Assembly (NCBI RefSeq): GCF_001015195.1 | Contig: NZ_LDES01000007.1 | Coordinates: forward strand, 20,822 to 84,821 | DNA: 64,000 bases | DNA from: Sphingomonas sp. Y57 | GTDB lineage: Bacteria > Pseudomonadota > Alphaproteobacteria > Sphingomonadales > Sphingomonadaceae | Direction of reading: 5' to 3' | In this document: positions 1 to 10,500 of the stretch, one piece after another | Layout: each line of letters begins with the position of its first letter | How positions within the stretch are numbered: position 1 is the stretch's first letter | Made by a program: the position numbers and the translations under genes | The notes under the pieces: model-generated | The model's database searches: none | Told to the model about the DNA's origin: nothing | What the model saw: only the letters and a program-made list of their open reading frames with translations

Positions 1-2
1 GC

Positions 3-575
3 CATTGGGTCGTCCTGCTGCGTCCGGCCCAGCCGACGCTCGGCTCGCTCGTCCTCGCCGCCAAGTCCGACGCCACGGCGTTCGGGGACCTCCCGGCCGA
101 AGCCCATGCCGAGCTGAAGACCGTCACGGCCGAGATCGAGACGGTGCTGAAACGCGCGGTCGGCTATCAGAAGCTCAATTATCTGATGCTGATGATGGTC
201 GACCCGCATGTCCACTTCCACGTCATTCCACGCCATGAGGGCGAACGGGAGCGTGACGGGCTATCCATCACCGACGCTGGCTGGCCAGGACCACCGGCGC
301 TGGGGCAGGCGGTCAGCTTGTCGGAAGAGCGGATCGCATCGCTATCCGGCTGGCTCAAGGGACTGATCGCCGACGGGCAGAGCGGCGCTGCCTTCGCGGC
401 GGGTAGCCCGGCCCGGGAGCAGATGCGCAACGGCGCGCCCAACCCGGTCCGCGACGCGGGACCCGAGGCGATCCGCGACGAGGACGGCAAGAGCTGGGAC
501 GTCGTCGACGAAAGCTCGGACGAGTCCTTTCCCGCCAGCGATCCGCCGAACTATTCGCGGCCGGAGAAGGACTGA
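3..575 (+). CDS. HIT-family protein, 5' end cut by window edge
   Basis: The frame is open from the first bases, so the start lies outside the window; about 190 codons are visible. The histidine-triad motif HVHFHVIPR sits near residue 76 and fits the HxHxHxx signature of HIT nucleotide hydrolases/transferases. Upstream residues (HWVVLLRPAQPTLGSLVLAAK) match the N-terminal strand and helix of the fold. The last 70 residues are an acidic, Pro/Ser-rich extension ending in DESSDESFPASDPP, a tail also found on other small proteins of sphingomonads. The fold is secure; the substrate is unknown. Confidence 0.85.
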   Translation, partial: HWVVLLRPAQPTLGSLVLAAKSDATAFGDLPAEAHAELKTVTAEIETVLKRAVGYQKLNYLMLMMVDPHVHFHVIPRHEGERERDGLSITDAGWPGPPALGQAVSLSEERIASLSGWLKGLIADGQSGAAFAAGSPAREQMRNGAPNPVRDAGPEAIRDEDGKSWDVVDESSDESFPASDPPNYSRPEKD

Positions 576-687
576 GTCCCCATCCCCTGCCCTGGTCCTG
601 AACTTGCCGGGGTCCACCGCCTCACATTCCATGTCGTGCGGATGGATGCCGAAGCGAGTCCAGCATGACGAATGAAGGTCGCTGGCC

Positions 688-1428
688 TTAGTTACCGGCC
701 GCCCAGCTTTCTGTCAGCGCCCGTGCGATCGGCAGGTCCTCGGGGAAATCGACCTCGGCCCAGGGCAGGCCCTCGATCGAGACGGTGCCGACGACGCCGG
801 AGGGCGCCAGCGCGTGGATCGCCTTGAGATACCAGTTGAGCACGCCTTCGGGCGTGCGCATCATCGCCTCGACCTGATCGCGAAAAATTCCAGGACCGTC
901 GCCCCGGAAGGCGAGCATGCCGATGGACTCGGCATTGGTTTCATGGGGTTCGAGCCGCTTGCCGATCTGGAGCAGCCGATCGCCGTCGCGCTGCACCTTC
1001 ATGTCGTCGAGATCGTAGCTCTCCTTGACGTCGATCGTCACGGTGATCGGCGCGGTCGCGCCGGCGATCAGCCGGCCGACGATCTCCGGCGAGACGAGCG
1101 TGTCGCCGTTGAGGATGATGAAGTCCTGGTCCATCTCCTCGCGCACGATCCAGCAGGAGCCAAGATTGTCGGCGACCTTGTAGAAGGGATTGAAGCGCGT
1201 GCGGATGGTAGTGCCGGGCTGGTCGATCGCGGCCAGCGCGGCCGCCAGCTTCTCGTCGCGGAAGCCGGTGACGACCGCGATCTCGGTGATGCCGTTCGCA
1301 ACGAGCGCGCCGATCTGCCAGGCGATCAGGCTCTTGCCGGCGAAATCGATGAGGCATTTCGGCTGGTCGGCCGTCAGCGGCAACAACCGCGATCCCTGGC
1401 CGGCCGAAAGGATGATGGCTTTCTTCAT
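688..1428 (-). CDS. Sugar-1-phosphate nucleotidyltransferase family protein
   Basis: This 246-residue protein starts with the nucleotide-binding signature LSAGQGSRLLPLTADQPKCL (residues 8-27), typical of the NTP_transferase family (glucose-1-phosphate thymidylyl-, uridylyl- and phosphocholine cytidylyltransferases). The metal-binding Asp is in FIILNGDTLV near residue 109. The family makes NDP-sugars or CDP-alcohols for cell-envelope polymers. The length and the NPFYKVADNLGSCW segment resemble LicC-like phosphocholine cytidylyltransferases more than RmlA, but substrate choice cannot be fixed. It lies on the same strand as the sdh operon but is separated from it by a terminator, so it is probably transcribed on its own. 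Confidence 0.8.
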   Translation of the reverse strand: MKKAIILSAGQGSRLLPLTADQPKCLIDFAGKSLIAWQIGALVANGITEIAVVTGFRDEKLAAALAAIDQPGTTIRTRFNPFYKVADNLGSCWIVREEMDQDFIILNGDTLVSPEIVGRLIAGATAPITVTIDVKESYDLDDMKVQRDGDRLLQIGKRLEPHETNAESIGMLAFRGDGPGIFRDQVEAMMRTPEGVLNWYLKAIHALAPSGVVGTVSIEGLPWAEVDFPEDLPIARALTESWAAGN

Positions 1429-1492
1429 GAAAGCGGCCCCCTAAGCAGGAATTGCGGCGAGATGATGAAAGGAGCCGGTCCCGAGCCGACAC

Positions 1493-1524
1493 CAAAAAGA
1501 AAAGGGGGCCGAAGCCCCCCTTTT
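1493..1524 (-). terminator. Rho-independent terminator of the sdh operon
   Basis: Read on the minus strand, 24 nt after the sdhA stop, there is a GGGGGC stem, a TTCG tetraloop and GCCCCC, followed by TTTTCTTTTT. This is a textbook intrinsic terminator. It shows that the transcript ends directly after sdhA. Confidence 0.9.
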
Positions 1525-1547
1525 CCCCGTTCGTTCCGTGGCGACGA

Positions 1548-3335
1548 TCAGTAAACGCGCGCCTTCGGCTTGATATATTCGACCTCGTCGGTGAGCGTGT
1601 AATCGTGCACCGGACGATAATCGATCGTCACCGCACCCTTCTCGAACCAGGTGATCGTGTGCTTCATCCAGTTCGCGTCGTCGCGATCCGGATAATCCTC
1701 GTGCATGTGCGCACCGCGGCTTTCCTTGCGGTTCGCGGCCGAGTGCATCGTCACCACCGCCTGCGGCAGCATGTTGTCCAGCTCGAGCGTCTCGACCAGG
1801 TCGGTGTTGAAGATCAGCGAGCGGTCGGTGATGCCGATGTCCTGCAGGCGGGCATAGACCTTGTCGATCTTCTCCTGTCCCTCACGCAGCAGCTCGGAAT
1901 CACGGAACACGGCGCAGTGCTTCTGCATCGTATGCTGCATATCGAGGCGGATCTGCGCAGTCGGGGTATCACCCTTGGCGTTGCGATAATGGTCGAGCCG
2001 GCCGAGCGCCTTCTCGTCGGCTTCCTTGTTGATCGCGCCGTGCTTGCTGTTCGGCTGGATCAGTTCCGCCAGGCGGAAACCGGTAGCACGGCCGAACACG
2101 ACGAGGTCGATCAGCGAGTTCGAGCCGAGCCGGTTGGCACCGTGGACCGACACGCAGGCCGCCTCGCCCACCGCGAACAGGCCGGGGACGACCGCATCCG
2201 GATTGCCGTCCTTCAGGGTGACGACCTCGCCATGATAGTTACAGGGGACGCCGCCCATATTGTAGTGGACGGTCGGCGTCACCGGCAGCGGCTGGCGGGT
2301 CAGATCGACGCCGGCGAAGATCTTGCCGGTCTCGGTGATGCCCGGCAGACGCTCCGCCAGCACCTTGGGATCGATATGATCGAGATGCAGGTAGATATAA
2401 TCGCCGTTCTTGCCGACGCCGCGGCCTTCGCGCATCTCCATCGCCATCGACCGCGACACGACGTCACGGCTGGCGAGGTCCTTCGCCGACGGGGCATAGC
2501 GTTCCATGAAGCGCTCGCCCTGGGCGTTGGTGAGGTAGCCGCCCTCGCCGCGCGCGCCTTCGGTGATCAGCACGCCCGCGCCGTAGATGCCCGTCGGATG
2601 GAACTGCACGAACTCCATGTCCTGGAGCGGCAGGCCGGCGCGCAGCACCATGCCGCCGCCGTCACCGGTGCAGGTGTGCGCCGAGGTCGCCGAGAAATAG
2701 GTACGGCCCGAACCGCCCGTCGCCAGCACCACCGCATGGCTGCGGAAGCGATGGATCGAGCCGTCCTCCATGCAGAGCGCGATGACGCCCTTGCACTCGC
2801 CATTCTCCATGATCAGGTCGAGCGCGAAATATTCGATGTAGAAGTCGGCGTCATACTTCAGGCTCTGCTGGTAGAGCGCATGAAGCATCGCATGACCGGT
2901 GCGGTCCGCGGCGGCGCAGGTGCGCTGCACGGGCGGGCCGGCGCCCATGTTCTGCATGTGACCGCCGAACGGACGCTGGTAGATCTTGCCCTCGTCGGTG
3001 CGGCTGAACGGAACGCCCGCATGTTCGAGCTCGATCACCGCAGCCGGCGCCTCGCGGACCATATATTCGATGGCGTCCTGGTCGCCCAGCCAGTCCGATC
3101 CCTTGACGGTATCGTACATGTGCCAGGTCCAGTGGTCCGGCCCCATATTGCCCAGCGACGCGGCGATGCCGCCCTGCGCCGCGACGGTGTGGCTGCGGGT
3201 CGGGAACACCTTGGTGATGCAGGCCGTCTTGAGGCCCGCGCCCGCCGCGCCCATGGTGGCACGAAGGCCGGAGCCGCCCGCGCCCACGACCACCGCGTCA
3301 TAGAGGTGGTCGACGATCTTATATGCCTCGGACAT
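1548..3335 (-). CDS. sdhA: Succinate dehydrogenase flavoprotein subunit
   Basis: The 595-residue catalytic subunit of complex II oxidises succinate to fumarate at the cytoplasmic face of the inner membrane. The FAD-binding dinucleotide fold is [14 protein letters not shown] (residue 16 on). [10 protein letters not shown] carries the His that binds FAD covalently. [20 protein letters not shown] near residue 400 is the family capping/active-site block. Full length for the family. Its ATG overlaps the sdhD stop (ATGA), so translation is coupled. The usual next gene, sdhB, is absent: a terminator follows instead. Confidence 0.98.
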   Translation of the reverse strand: MSEAYKIVDHLYDAVVVGAGGSGLRATMGAAGAGLKTACITKVFPTRSHTVAAQGGIAASLGNMGPDHWTWHMYDTVKGSDWLGDQDAIEYMVREAPAAVIELEHAGVPFSRTDEGKIYQRPFGGHMQNMGAGPPVQRTCAAADRTGHAMLHALYQQSLKYDADFYIEYFALDLIMENGECKGVIALCMEDGSIHRFRSHAVVLATGGSGRTYFSATSAHTCTGDGGGMVLRAGLPLQDMEFVQFHPTGIYGAGVLITEGARGEGGYLTNAQGERFMERYAPSAKDLASRDVVSRSMAMEMREGRGVGKNGDYIYLHLDHIDPKVLAERLPGITETGKIFAGVDLTRQPLPVTPTVHYNMGGVPCNYHGEVVTLKDGNPDAVVPGLFAVGEAACVSVHGANRLGSNSLIDLVVFGRATGFRLAELIQPNSKHGAINKEADEKALGRLDHYRNAKGDTPTAQIRLDMQHTMQKHCAVFRDSELLREGQEKIDKVYARLQDIGITDRSLIFNTDLVETLELDNMLPQAVVTMHSAANRKESRGAHMHEDYPDRDDANWMKHTITWFEKGAVTIDYRPVHDYTLTDEVEYIKPKARVY

Positions 3336-3724
3336 CAGGCCGAAACTCCCCCGAAGGCGATCTTGAGGATCGAGAAGATCGCCAGCGCGGCGCCCGCGAT
3401 CGTGTAGAGGTTGAGCAGCAGCAGGGAGAAAACCTTGCCGGCATCCTCATGGACATAATCCTCGAGGACGACCTGGAGCCCCAGCCGCATGTGGTAGAAG
3501 ACCGAGATGGTCAGCAGGATCAGGGGCACCGCGACCATCGGCGAGCCGATCCACTGCACCACCACGTCGTGCCCGAGATTGGGCAGGCGGAACAGTGAGA
3601 CGACGAACCAGGTCGCAAGCAGCAGATTTCCCGCCGCCGTGACGCGCTGGCGCCACCAGTGCATCGCACCATGCTTGGCCGAGCCGAGGCCGCGGACGCG
3701 GCCGATTCCGGTTCCGTTACCCAT
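3335..3724 (-). CDS. sdhD: Succinate dehydrogenase hydrophobic anchor subunit D
   Basis: A 129-residue membrane protein with three hydrophobic stretches (about residues 30-50, 58-80 and 98-122). The segment [20 protein letters not shown] holds the conserved His that ligates haem b in SdhD. With SdhC it anchors the SdhA/SdhB head and forms the ubiquinone site. It is sandwiched between sdhC and sdhA with 4-nt ATGA overlaps on both sides, a tightly coupled operon. Confidence 0.92.
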   Translation of the reverse strand: MGNGTGIGRVRGLGSAKHGAMHWWRQRVTAAGNLLLATWFVVSLFRLPNLGHDVVVQWIGSPMVAVPLILLTISVFYHMRLGLQVVLEDYVHEDAGKVFSLLLLNLYTIAGAALAIFSILKIAFGGVSA

Positions 3725-4131
3725 CAGCGCACCCCCTTCGAAAGCGAGAGCAGGATCGGAACCCAGATCAGCAGCGTGACCAGGACCGAACCGACCATCG
3801 TCGCGATCGAACCCGTCTTGTTGACCTTCAGTTCATAGCCCGCGCCAATGTCGAGCACGAAGTGCCTAAGGCCCGAGAAAAGATGCTGGAAGAAGGACCA
3901 GGTCAGCCCGATCGCGACCAGATAGCCGAACCAGGACGTGGCGACCTTGTAGAAGGTCGCATAGGCGTCGGGCCCGCTTGCGGCCGCCACCAGCCACCAG
4001 ACGAAAGCCAGACCTGCCACCACCGCCAGTCCCACGCCGGTTGCCCGGTGCAGGATCGACACGGCCATGTGCGGACCCCATTTCCAGATTGTGAGGTGCG
4101 GCGAAAGCGGACGCCCCGGATTGCGCGACAT
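3724..4131 (-). CDS. sdhC: Succinate dehydrogenase cytochrome b556 subunit
   Basis: A 135-residue subunit with the SdhC signature: RPLSPHLTIWKWGPHMAVSI followed by LHRATGVGL at the quinone site, and HLFSGLRHFVLDIG in which the first or second His ligates haem b. Three transmembrane helices are evident. It is the first gene of the operon; the 167 nt between it and the divergent chemotaxis gene must hold its promoter. No sharp operator was recognised there. Confidence 0.93.
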   Translation of the reverse strand: MSRNPGRPLSPHLTIWKWGPHMAVSILHRATGVGLAVVAGLAFVWWLVAAASGPDAYATFYKVATSWFGYLVAIGLTWSFFQHLFSGLRHFVLDIGAGYELKVNKTGSIATMVGSVLVTLLIWVPILLSLSKGVR

Positions 4132-4298
4132 GATGCCCTCCCTCTGTCGTCGGCGCCCGTCTTAGACGATGCGCCGCACCATGCAAGGCGCTTTGGCGCA
4201 CCCGCCCCCCCGAATTTTCGGTCACTCTAAACGGGCTGTTTACCAACGCCCCCTATGAATCGCCCCAATTGGCGGAACCAGTGCGAGGCGCGGATAGC

Positions 4299-5546
4299 AT
4301 GATGAACGGTCAGGACATGGAGTCGATCGCTCTTGGCGATCAGGAGATCAGCCGGAAACTGGCGCTCTATGACCGCTCGGCGGACCTCACCGCGCGACTC
4401 AGGGCGATCGGTGCCCGGATCGGAGCGGTTGAGCTCGACCCGCTGTGGAACGCCTTGCTGACCGACGGGGTGACGACGGAGGGCCTGCGTGCCCATGCCG
4501 ACCAGGCCGCACGGGGCGGTGGCCATGGCGAGTTCGCCCGCAAGGCGGCCGAAACGGTCGCGCGGCTGTGCGGCGAGGTTGCTCGACACTGCGCCGATGA
4601 CGCCGAATTCGTGAGGCGAAGCTGCGAAGCGCTGGCGACGGTCCATGCGCTCCACTTCGACCTGGCCGTCGCCGCTGCCGGTGCGCAGGATCGCGCATCG
4701 CAGCATCAGGGACTGGCCGACGAAGGCCGTGCCTTCCGCACCAACATTTCCGAAACGCTGGGCCGCGCTCTCGACGATTCTCGCGGCCTGCGCCAGCGTA
4801 CGGGCCAGACGTCGCAGTCCGCGCGCGGCATGCTGGGCAAGACATCCGAGGTTGCCGCCGCCGCCGAACAGTCGGCGCTGGCTATGCGCGAGGCCGCGCA
4901 CACCGCCGCGGGCCTGATCCGTGCGATCGAGGAGAGCCGCGCCGAAGTGGAGGTCGCCGCTCAGATCGCGACCCGCGCGGCGGACCGATCGGTCCATGCC
5001 GTCGCGATCTCCGATGTGCTGTCGGATCACGCTCAGGCGATCGAGTCGATCCTCGGCCTGATCCGCGACATCGCCGGACAGACCAATCTGCTCGCGCTCA
5101 ACGCCACGATCGAGGCAGCACGCGCCGGCGACGCCGGCCGCGGCTTCGCCGTGGTTGCGCAGGAGGTGAAGAGCCTCGCCAGCCAGACCGCCCGTGCAAC
5201 CGACGACATCGCCGCCAAGATCGCCGCCATCCAGGCCGCGACCCGCCAGACCGTGGAAGCCAATGGCGCGATCAGGGACATCGTCGGTGAAGTGCAGATT
5301 TCGGCCGAGCGTATCCGGACGACCATGGAGGCGCAGGCGCAGACGGTCACGATGATCACCGCCGCCGTCGACGAGACCGCACTGGCAGCCGACTCGATGT
5401 CGACCACCATCTCGGCGATTCGCGCGGACACCGAGAATGTCGCCGGCGAGATCGACCATCTCGAAGCCGGCTTCCGCCGGGTCGACGGCGAGCTTTCTAA
5501 GCTCGAGACGATTACCGGGGACTTTGTAAGCCGCATCGCGGCGTAG
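4299..5546 (+). CDS. Soluble methyl-accepting chemotaxis-type transducer
   Basis: About 415 residues with no transmembrane helix. The C-terminal half is a long coiled coil with the invariant signalling tip near residues 245-300 ([20 protein letters not shown], then [13 protein letters not shown]), which docks CheA/CheW. The N-terminal 150 residues are helical and could be a protoglobin-like or four-helix sensor, but no clear haem His motif is visible. The ATG at 4299 was chosen (another ATG follows at 4302); an in-frame TTG at 4269 would add 10 residues. It is a single gene, divergent from sdhC. Cytoplasmic MCPs of this type usually sense redox or metabolic state; the ligand here is unknown. 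Confidence 0.85.
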   Translation: MMNGQDMESIALGDQEISRKLALYDRSADLTARLRAIGARIGAVELDPLWNALLTDGVTTEGLRAHADQAARGGGHGEFARKAAETVARLCGEVARHCADDAEFVRRSCEALATVHALHFDLAVAAAGAQDRASQHQGLADEGRAFRTNISETLGRALDDSRGLRQRTGQTSQSARGMLGKTSEVAAAAEQSALAMREAAHTAAGLIRAIEESRAEVEVAAQIATRAADRSVHAVAISDVLSDHAQAIESILGLIRDIAGQTNLLALNATIEAARAGDAGRGFAVVAQEVKSLASQTARATDDIAAKIAAIQAATRQTVEANGAIRDIVGEVQISAERIRTTMEAQAQTVTMITAAVDETALAADSMSTTISAIRADTENVAGEIDHLEAGFRRVDGELSKLETITGDFVSRIAA

Positions 5547-5668
5547 TTTGATTGGCCCTCAGGCGCCGGCGGCAGGCATCCACCCGCCTTGGCTTTCCTC
5601 GCATCAGCTCGGGCGCGCGTTCGCGCTTGCGGGACACTGATGCGTCCCGAGTCACACGACTTCTCCTC

Positions 5669-5756
5669 GTCATCCCGGCGAAGGCCGGGATCTCGGGCGG
5701 CTCCTGCCTCGACCTCTTCTCCCCTCTCCCGAGATCCCGGCCTCCGCCGGGATGAC
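5669..5756. repeat. Inverted intergenic repeat (REP-like)
   Basis: Two near-perfect inverted 29-nt arms, 5669-5697 and 5728-5756, flank a 30-nt pyrimidine-rich loop. Each arm itself carries a CCCGGC-GAAGG-CCGGG type palindrome. Such GTCATCCCGGC elements are scattered between genes in sphingomonads. Here it lies after the chemotaxis gene and before the SDR gene, and could act as a terminator or mRNA-stabilising hairpin. Confidence 0.85.
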
Positions 5757-5822
5757 GCCATTGAGGGGCAGACGATCCTCACTGCCGTTGCCGTGCGCGC
5801 GATCAGGCATTAGGTCCCGCGC

Positions 5823-6530
5823 ATGACCATCAACATCCTCGCCACCGGCACCAGCCGGGGCATCGGCAAGGCCATCCTGGACCGCTTCGCGGGCGAGGAT
5901 GTCCGCATCGTCGGCCATCGCTCCAGCGACGGCGGCGACGACATTCTCGCCGCCGACCTCACCGACCCGACAGCGCCCCGCCGCATCTGGGACCAGGCGC
6001 TCGAGCGGCTCGGCCGGATCGACGTGCTGATCAACAACGCCGGCATCTTCGAGGCGGTGTCGATCGACGCGCCCGACATCGCCTGGACCGAGGCATGGAA
6101 CCGGACGATGCAGATCAACCTGACCGCGGCGGCGGAGCTCTGCCGCCTGGCAGTGCTGCATTTTCGGCGGCAGGGCGGCGGCCGCATCGTCAACGTCGCC
6201 AGCCGCGCGGCCCATCGCGGCGACAGCCCGGCGCACTGGCATTACGCCGCATCCAAGGGCGGCATGGTGGCGATGACCAAGACGATCGCGCGCGGCTATG
6301 CCGCCGAGGGCATCCTCGCCTTCGCGGTCTGCCCCGGCTTCACCATGACCGGCATGGCTGACGATTATCTGGCGAGCCGCGGTGGCGACAAGTTGCTGGC
6401 CGACATCCCGCTCGGCCGCGTCGCCGATCCGGAAGAGATCGCGGAGACGGTCCGCTTCCTCGCGCTCGCGGCGCCAGCGTCGATGACCGGGGCGGTCCTC
6501 GACATCAATGGAGCCAGCTATGTCCGCTAG
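5823..6530 (+). CDS. Short-chain dehydrogenase/reductase
   Basis: A 235-residue classical SDR. The cofactor motif TGTSRGIG is at residues 8-15, the structural NNAG near 66, Ser in NVASRA near 125 and the YAASK catalytic pair near 140. The C-terminal CPGFTMTGM and GAVLDINGASYVR blocks complete the fold. It oxidises or reduces a small alcohol/carbonyl with NAD(P)H; substrate unknown. The last codons overlap the start of prmA, so the two genes are probably co-transcribed. No acidic residue that would fix NAD over NADP preference was judged decisive. Confidence 0.88.
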   Translation: MTINILATGTSRGIGKAILDRFAGEDVRIVGHRSSDGGDDILAADLTDPTAPRRIWDQALERLGRIDVLINNAGIFEAVSIDAPDIAWTEAWNRTMQINLTAAAELCRLAVLHFRRQGGGRIVNVASRAAHRGDSPAHWHYAASKGGMVAMTKTIARGYAAEGILAFAVCPGFTMTGMADDYLASRGGDKLLADIPLGRVADPEEIAETVRFLALAAPASMTGAVLDINGASYVR

Positions 6531-7497
6531 GAAGAAGGCCGAGCCCAAGGGCGACGGCGTTACCGGTTTCCCCTTCGCGCCCGAGCGTGAGGGGAGCTGG
6601 AAGATCACCCTGCCCTGCACCAAGGCCGAGGCCGAGCGCCTCGCCGAGGACCCGCCCGAGTTGGCGCTGCTCGATCCGCCGCCGACGCTGATGACCAGCG
6701 AGCCCGACCCCGACAAGCCCGACGACTGGCAGCTCGACGTCTATGTCGAAGACAAGCCCACCAAGTCGCTGATCGCGACGGTCGCCGCGCTGGTCCCGAG
6801 CGCCGGCAAGGTGAAGCCGGTCGTCACGCATATCCCGGAGGACGATTGGGTCACGTTGTCCCAGTCGGGGCTTGAGCCGATCCGCGCCGGGCGCTTCTTC
6901 GTCCATACGCCGCACAATGCCGACCATGTGCCCGAAGGCATGACCGGCTTCACCATCGATGCGGGCCGCGCCTTCGGAACCGGCCATCACGAGACAACCA
7001 CCGGCTGCCTGACGATGCTCGACCAGCTGAAGCGCAGCGGCCTGCGCTTCGACGACATCGCCGACATCGGCACGGGCACCGGTCTGCTGGCCTTTGCGGC
7101 GCGGGCGTTGTGGCCCGCCGCCAGGACCATCGCATCGGACATCGATCCGGTCTCGATCGAGGTGACAGCAGAGAATGCCGCGATCAACGGCGTGCCGATG
7201 GGGCGCGGACGCGGCCAGGTCGAGCTGGCCGTCGCTGCCGGCCTCGCCCATCGCCGGCTCAAGGCTCGGCTGCCTTACGACCTGTTGATCGCCAACATCC
7301 TGGCCGGTCCTCTGATCGAACTGGCGCCGGTATTCGGCAACGCGGTGCTGCCGGGCGGCACGATCATCCTTGCCGGGTTGCTGGACAGCCAGGCCGAGGC
7401 GGTCGCGCAGGCCTATCGCCGCCAAGGTTTCTATCTGGCGGGGCAGATCGTCCACGGGGACTGGCCGACTCTGCGTCTGGTCAAGCGGAAACGCTGA
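6520..7497 (+). CDS. prmA: Ribosomal protein L11 methyltransferase
   Basis: A 325-residue PrmA-family enzyme, which trimethylates L11 with S-adenosylmethionine. The diagnostic AFGTGHHETT block precedes AdoMet motif I IADIGTGTGLLAFAA, the acidic loop ASDIDPVSIEVTAENA and NILAGPLIELAP. The N-terminal 140 residues form the L11-recognition domain. The ATG at 6520 overlaps the SDR stop by 11 nt; an ATG at 6508 would add four residues but overlaps further. Slightly longer than the E. coli enzyme. Confidence 0.93.
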   Translation: MSARKKAEPKGDGVTGFPFAPEREGSWKITLPCTKAEAERLAEDPPELALLDPPPTLMTSEPDPDKPDDWQLDVYVEDKPTKSLIATVAALVPSAGKVKPVVTHIPEDDWVTLSQSGLEPIRAGRFFVHTPHNADHVPEGMTGFTIDAGRAFGTGHHETTTGCLTMLDQLKRSGLRFDDIADIGTGTGLLAFAARALWPAARTIASDIDPVSIEVTAENAAINGVPMGRGRGQVELAVAAGLAHRRLKARLPYDLLIANILAGPLIELAPVFGNAVLPGGTIILAGLLDSQAEAVAQAYRRQGFYLAGQIVHGDWPTLRLVKRKR

Positions 7498-7583
7498 CCG
7501 CGCGCGCATAACCCGGCCTTTCCACACTATTATCCATCCGAGCGCCTGCTATTATCCAGGCGGGAGCATTTGGGGCACGGACA

Positions 7584-10500
7584 TTGAGGGGGCAGGCGCG
7601 GAAGGGATTCCTTCGACCCGGCACGATGCTGGCGGGCTTGCTCGCCGCATGCACACTGGCCTTCATGGCGGTCGATCCGGCGAGAGCTGCGCCGCGCTGG
7701 AAGAGCCTGGCCGCCACCGTGTTCCACAATTATGGCCGCGATCAAGGGTTGCCCCATCCCGTGCCGACGGCGCTGGCACAGGACCGCGACGGCTTCATCT
7801 GGATCGGGACGCAGGGCGGACTCAGCCGCTGGGACGGCTACCGCTTCCGTGCCTATAAGGCCGATCCCGAAACAGCCGGCAGCCTGCCCGACGACTGGGT
7901 CCAGACCCTGCACGTCGATCCGGCCGGGACATTGTGGATCGGCGGTGGCGCCGGCGGGCTCGCCCGCTATGACGCGCCCCGCGACCGGTTCGTACCGATA
8001 CCGCTCGGCCCCAGCGGTGGCCGGACCCATATTGGGGCGATCGCCGACGACGGCCGGGGCGGCCTGTGGATAGGGACCGATCAGGGGCTCCATCATCTCG
8101 CCCCGGCGAGAGCGACGGTCCGGACCACGCCGATCCCGATCGCCGATGCCGCGGTACGCACGGTGCTGCGCGACCGGGGCGGCACATTGTGGGTCGGCAC
8201 GACCAGAGGCTTGCTCCGCCGTTCTCCCGGCTCCTCCCAGTGGACCATTGTCGCGCTGGCTGGCGACGCGGTGAGCGTCACCGCACTGTATGAGGATGAG
8301 AACGGACGGCTCTGGATCGGCACCCAGCGGCGCGGGCTGATGATGATCGACCGGCCGGGGGCCCAACCCCGTTCGATCGGCGAGGGCCGGATCCTGTCGG
8401 CAGGCTCGATATCGGCGATCAGCCCCGCCCACCCCCACGAGATCTGGGTCGGGATGCGCGGCAATGGCGTCGTGGCGATCGACCTCGCAACTTTGCAGCC
8501 GCGCTTCATCCGGCATGATCGCACGGTGGCAAACAGCCTCGCCCATGACGACGTCTGGGCGCTGCTGCGCGACCAGGCGGGCTCGCTCTGGGTCGGTTGC
8601 ATAGGCGGTCTCAGCTATCACCCCCGCACGTCCGGCCTGATCTCGGCGATGCTCGCTTCGGAGGACGCCACCGGCGGGCTGAGCGGTACCGATCCGCAAT
8701 CGGTGCTGGCGACCCGCGACGGCCGGGTGTGGATGGGCTATCTCGACGGCGGCGTCGACGTGATCGATCCCGCGATCGGTCGGGTCGCCACGCTGCGCCC
8801 CGGTGACGGTAGCCGCCCTCGATCCACATTGCCGCCCGACATCGTCTTTGCCCTGACCGAAGACCCATGGGGAGGCGTCTACATCGGCACGCGGCGCGGC
8901 CTCTATTACAGCGATCCAGCCGCGACCGGGGTTCGTTTGGTGCCGCTGCCCGGGCGCGGTCCCCAGGCGTCGGTCACCGCCCTCTCCTTCGACGAGGGCA
9001 TTCTCTGGGTTGGCGGCGACGAGGACGGGCTGCTCGGCGTCGTCCCCGATCGGGCGGGAAAGCTCCGTCGCGTTCCGTTCGGACCGAAGGACAGTGCGCG
9101 CCTCACCAATGACGGCGTCAATGTCATCCGGCGCGGGCAGGGACACGACCTGTGGGTCGGTACCCGCAACGGACTCTATCGTATCGACCTCAAGACCCGC
9201 CGCATCGACCATATCGCCGCCGACCCGGTCGACCGTAGCGCCCTGCCCGGTCGCAACGTGGTGGCGATGCTGTTCGATCGGCGTAATCGTCTCTGGGTCG
9301 GCACCTTCGGGGGCGGCCTTGCGATGATGACCGGTCGCGACGCTGCCGGCCGCTGGCATTTCCGCCGGTTGGGTGTGGCGCAAGGGCTGCCGCACATGAA
9401 TGTGGACAGCCTGCAGATGGACGGATCCGGTACGATCTGGGCCGGCACCGACGACGGCCTCGCCCGGATCGACCCGGCGAGCTTCGCTGTCCGGGCCGTG
9501 CGCCAGGCAGACGGGTCTGCGCTGGTAGACTATTACGCCGGGGCCGGGGCGACCAGCACCGTCGGCGAAGCACTGTTCGGCGCGAAAGGCGGCCTCACCA
9601 TCGTCCGGCCGGGCCCGCTGCCTCGCTGGACGCTGCAAGCGCCTCTGGTCGTGACCGATCTTCGGATCGGCGGGGTGCCGGTGCCGGTAGCACAAATCAA
9701 CCGGACAACCTCTTCCACGCCGCTGACGGTCCCGTCCGATGCCAACAGCCTGGCGGTTGAATTCGCCGCACTCGACTACACCGCACCCGAACGCAATCGC
9801 TATGCCTATCGCCTCGACGGTTTCGATCGGGACTGGACCGAGACCGACGCCAATCGGCGACTTGCGATCTACACCAACCTGCCGCCCGGCAATTACGTCC
9901 TCCGCCTCCGCGGTTCGAACCGGGCCGGGATATGGGCCGAAGGCGAACGCGCCTTGCCGGTCCGCGTGTTGCCGGCCTGGTATCAGCGGCTATGGCTGAA
10001 GCTGGCCGGCGGCGTGCTGCTGCTCCTCGGCGTGGTGATGATCGTGCGATGGCGGACCCGCTATCTGCGCCGCCGCCAGGGCGACCTCGAACGCCAGATC
10101 GCCGAGCGTACCGCAGATTTGCGCGCCGCCAACGCACGGCTGGGCCATCTGGCGCTGACGGACCCGCTGACGGGCTGCGCGAACCGGCGGCATTTCCTGG
10201 CACTGGCCGAGGAAAAGATAGCCGCTGCGCGGCGCCACAGGCGTCCGCTCTGCCTGGCCATCCTGGATCTTGACGAGTTCAAGGCGATCAACGACCGCCA
10301 CGGCCATCCGGGGGGCGACGCGGTGCTGGAGATGGCGGGCACCCTCCTGCTCGATCATCTGCGCGAAGGCGACGCCGCCGGGCGGATCGGTGGAGAAGAG
10401 TTCGCGATCCTGATGCCTGACACCGCGATAGCCGGTGCCCGGCTGCTCGCCGACCGGCTGCGCGAGGCCATCGGCGCCGCGCGGATCAAGGTCAACGGCC

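Noticed and set aside
1452..3407. 651-codon open frame antisense to sdhA
   Set aside because: It has no recognisable motif and mirrors the codon bias of sdhA. High GC content produces long antisense frames.
7530..9695. 721-codon open frame antisense to the diguanylate cyclase
   Set aside because: Opposite an obvious beta-propeller gene with regular repeats; Arg/Gly/Asp-rich and without any domain.
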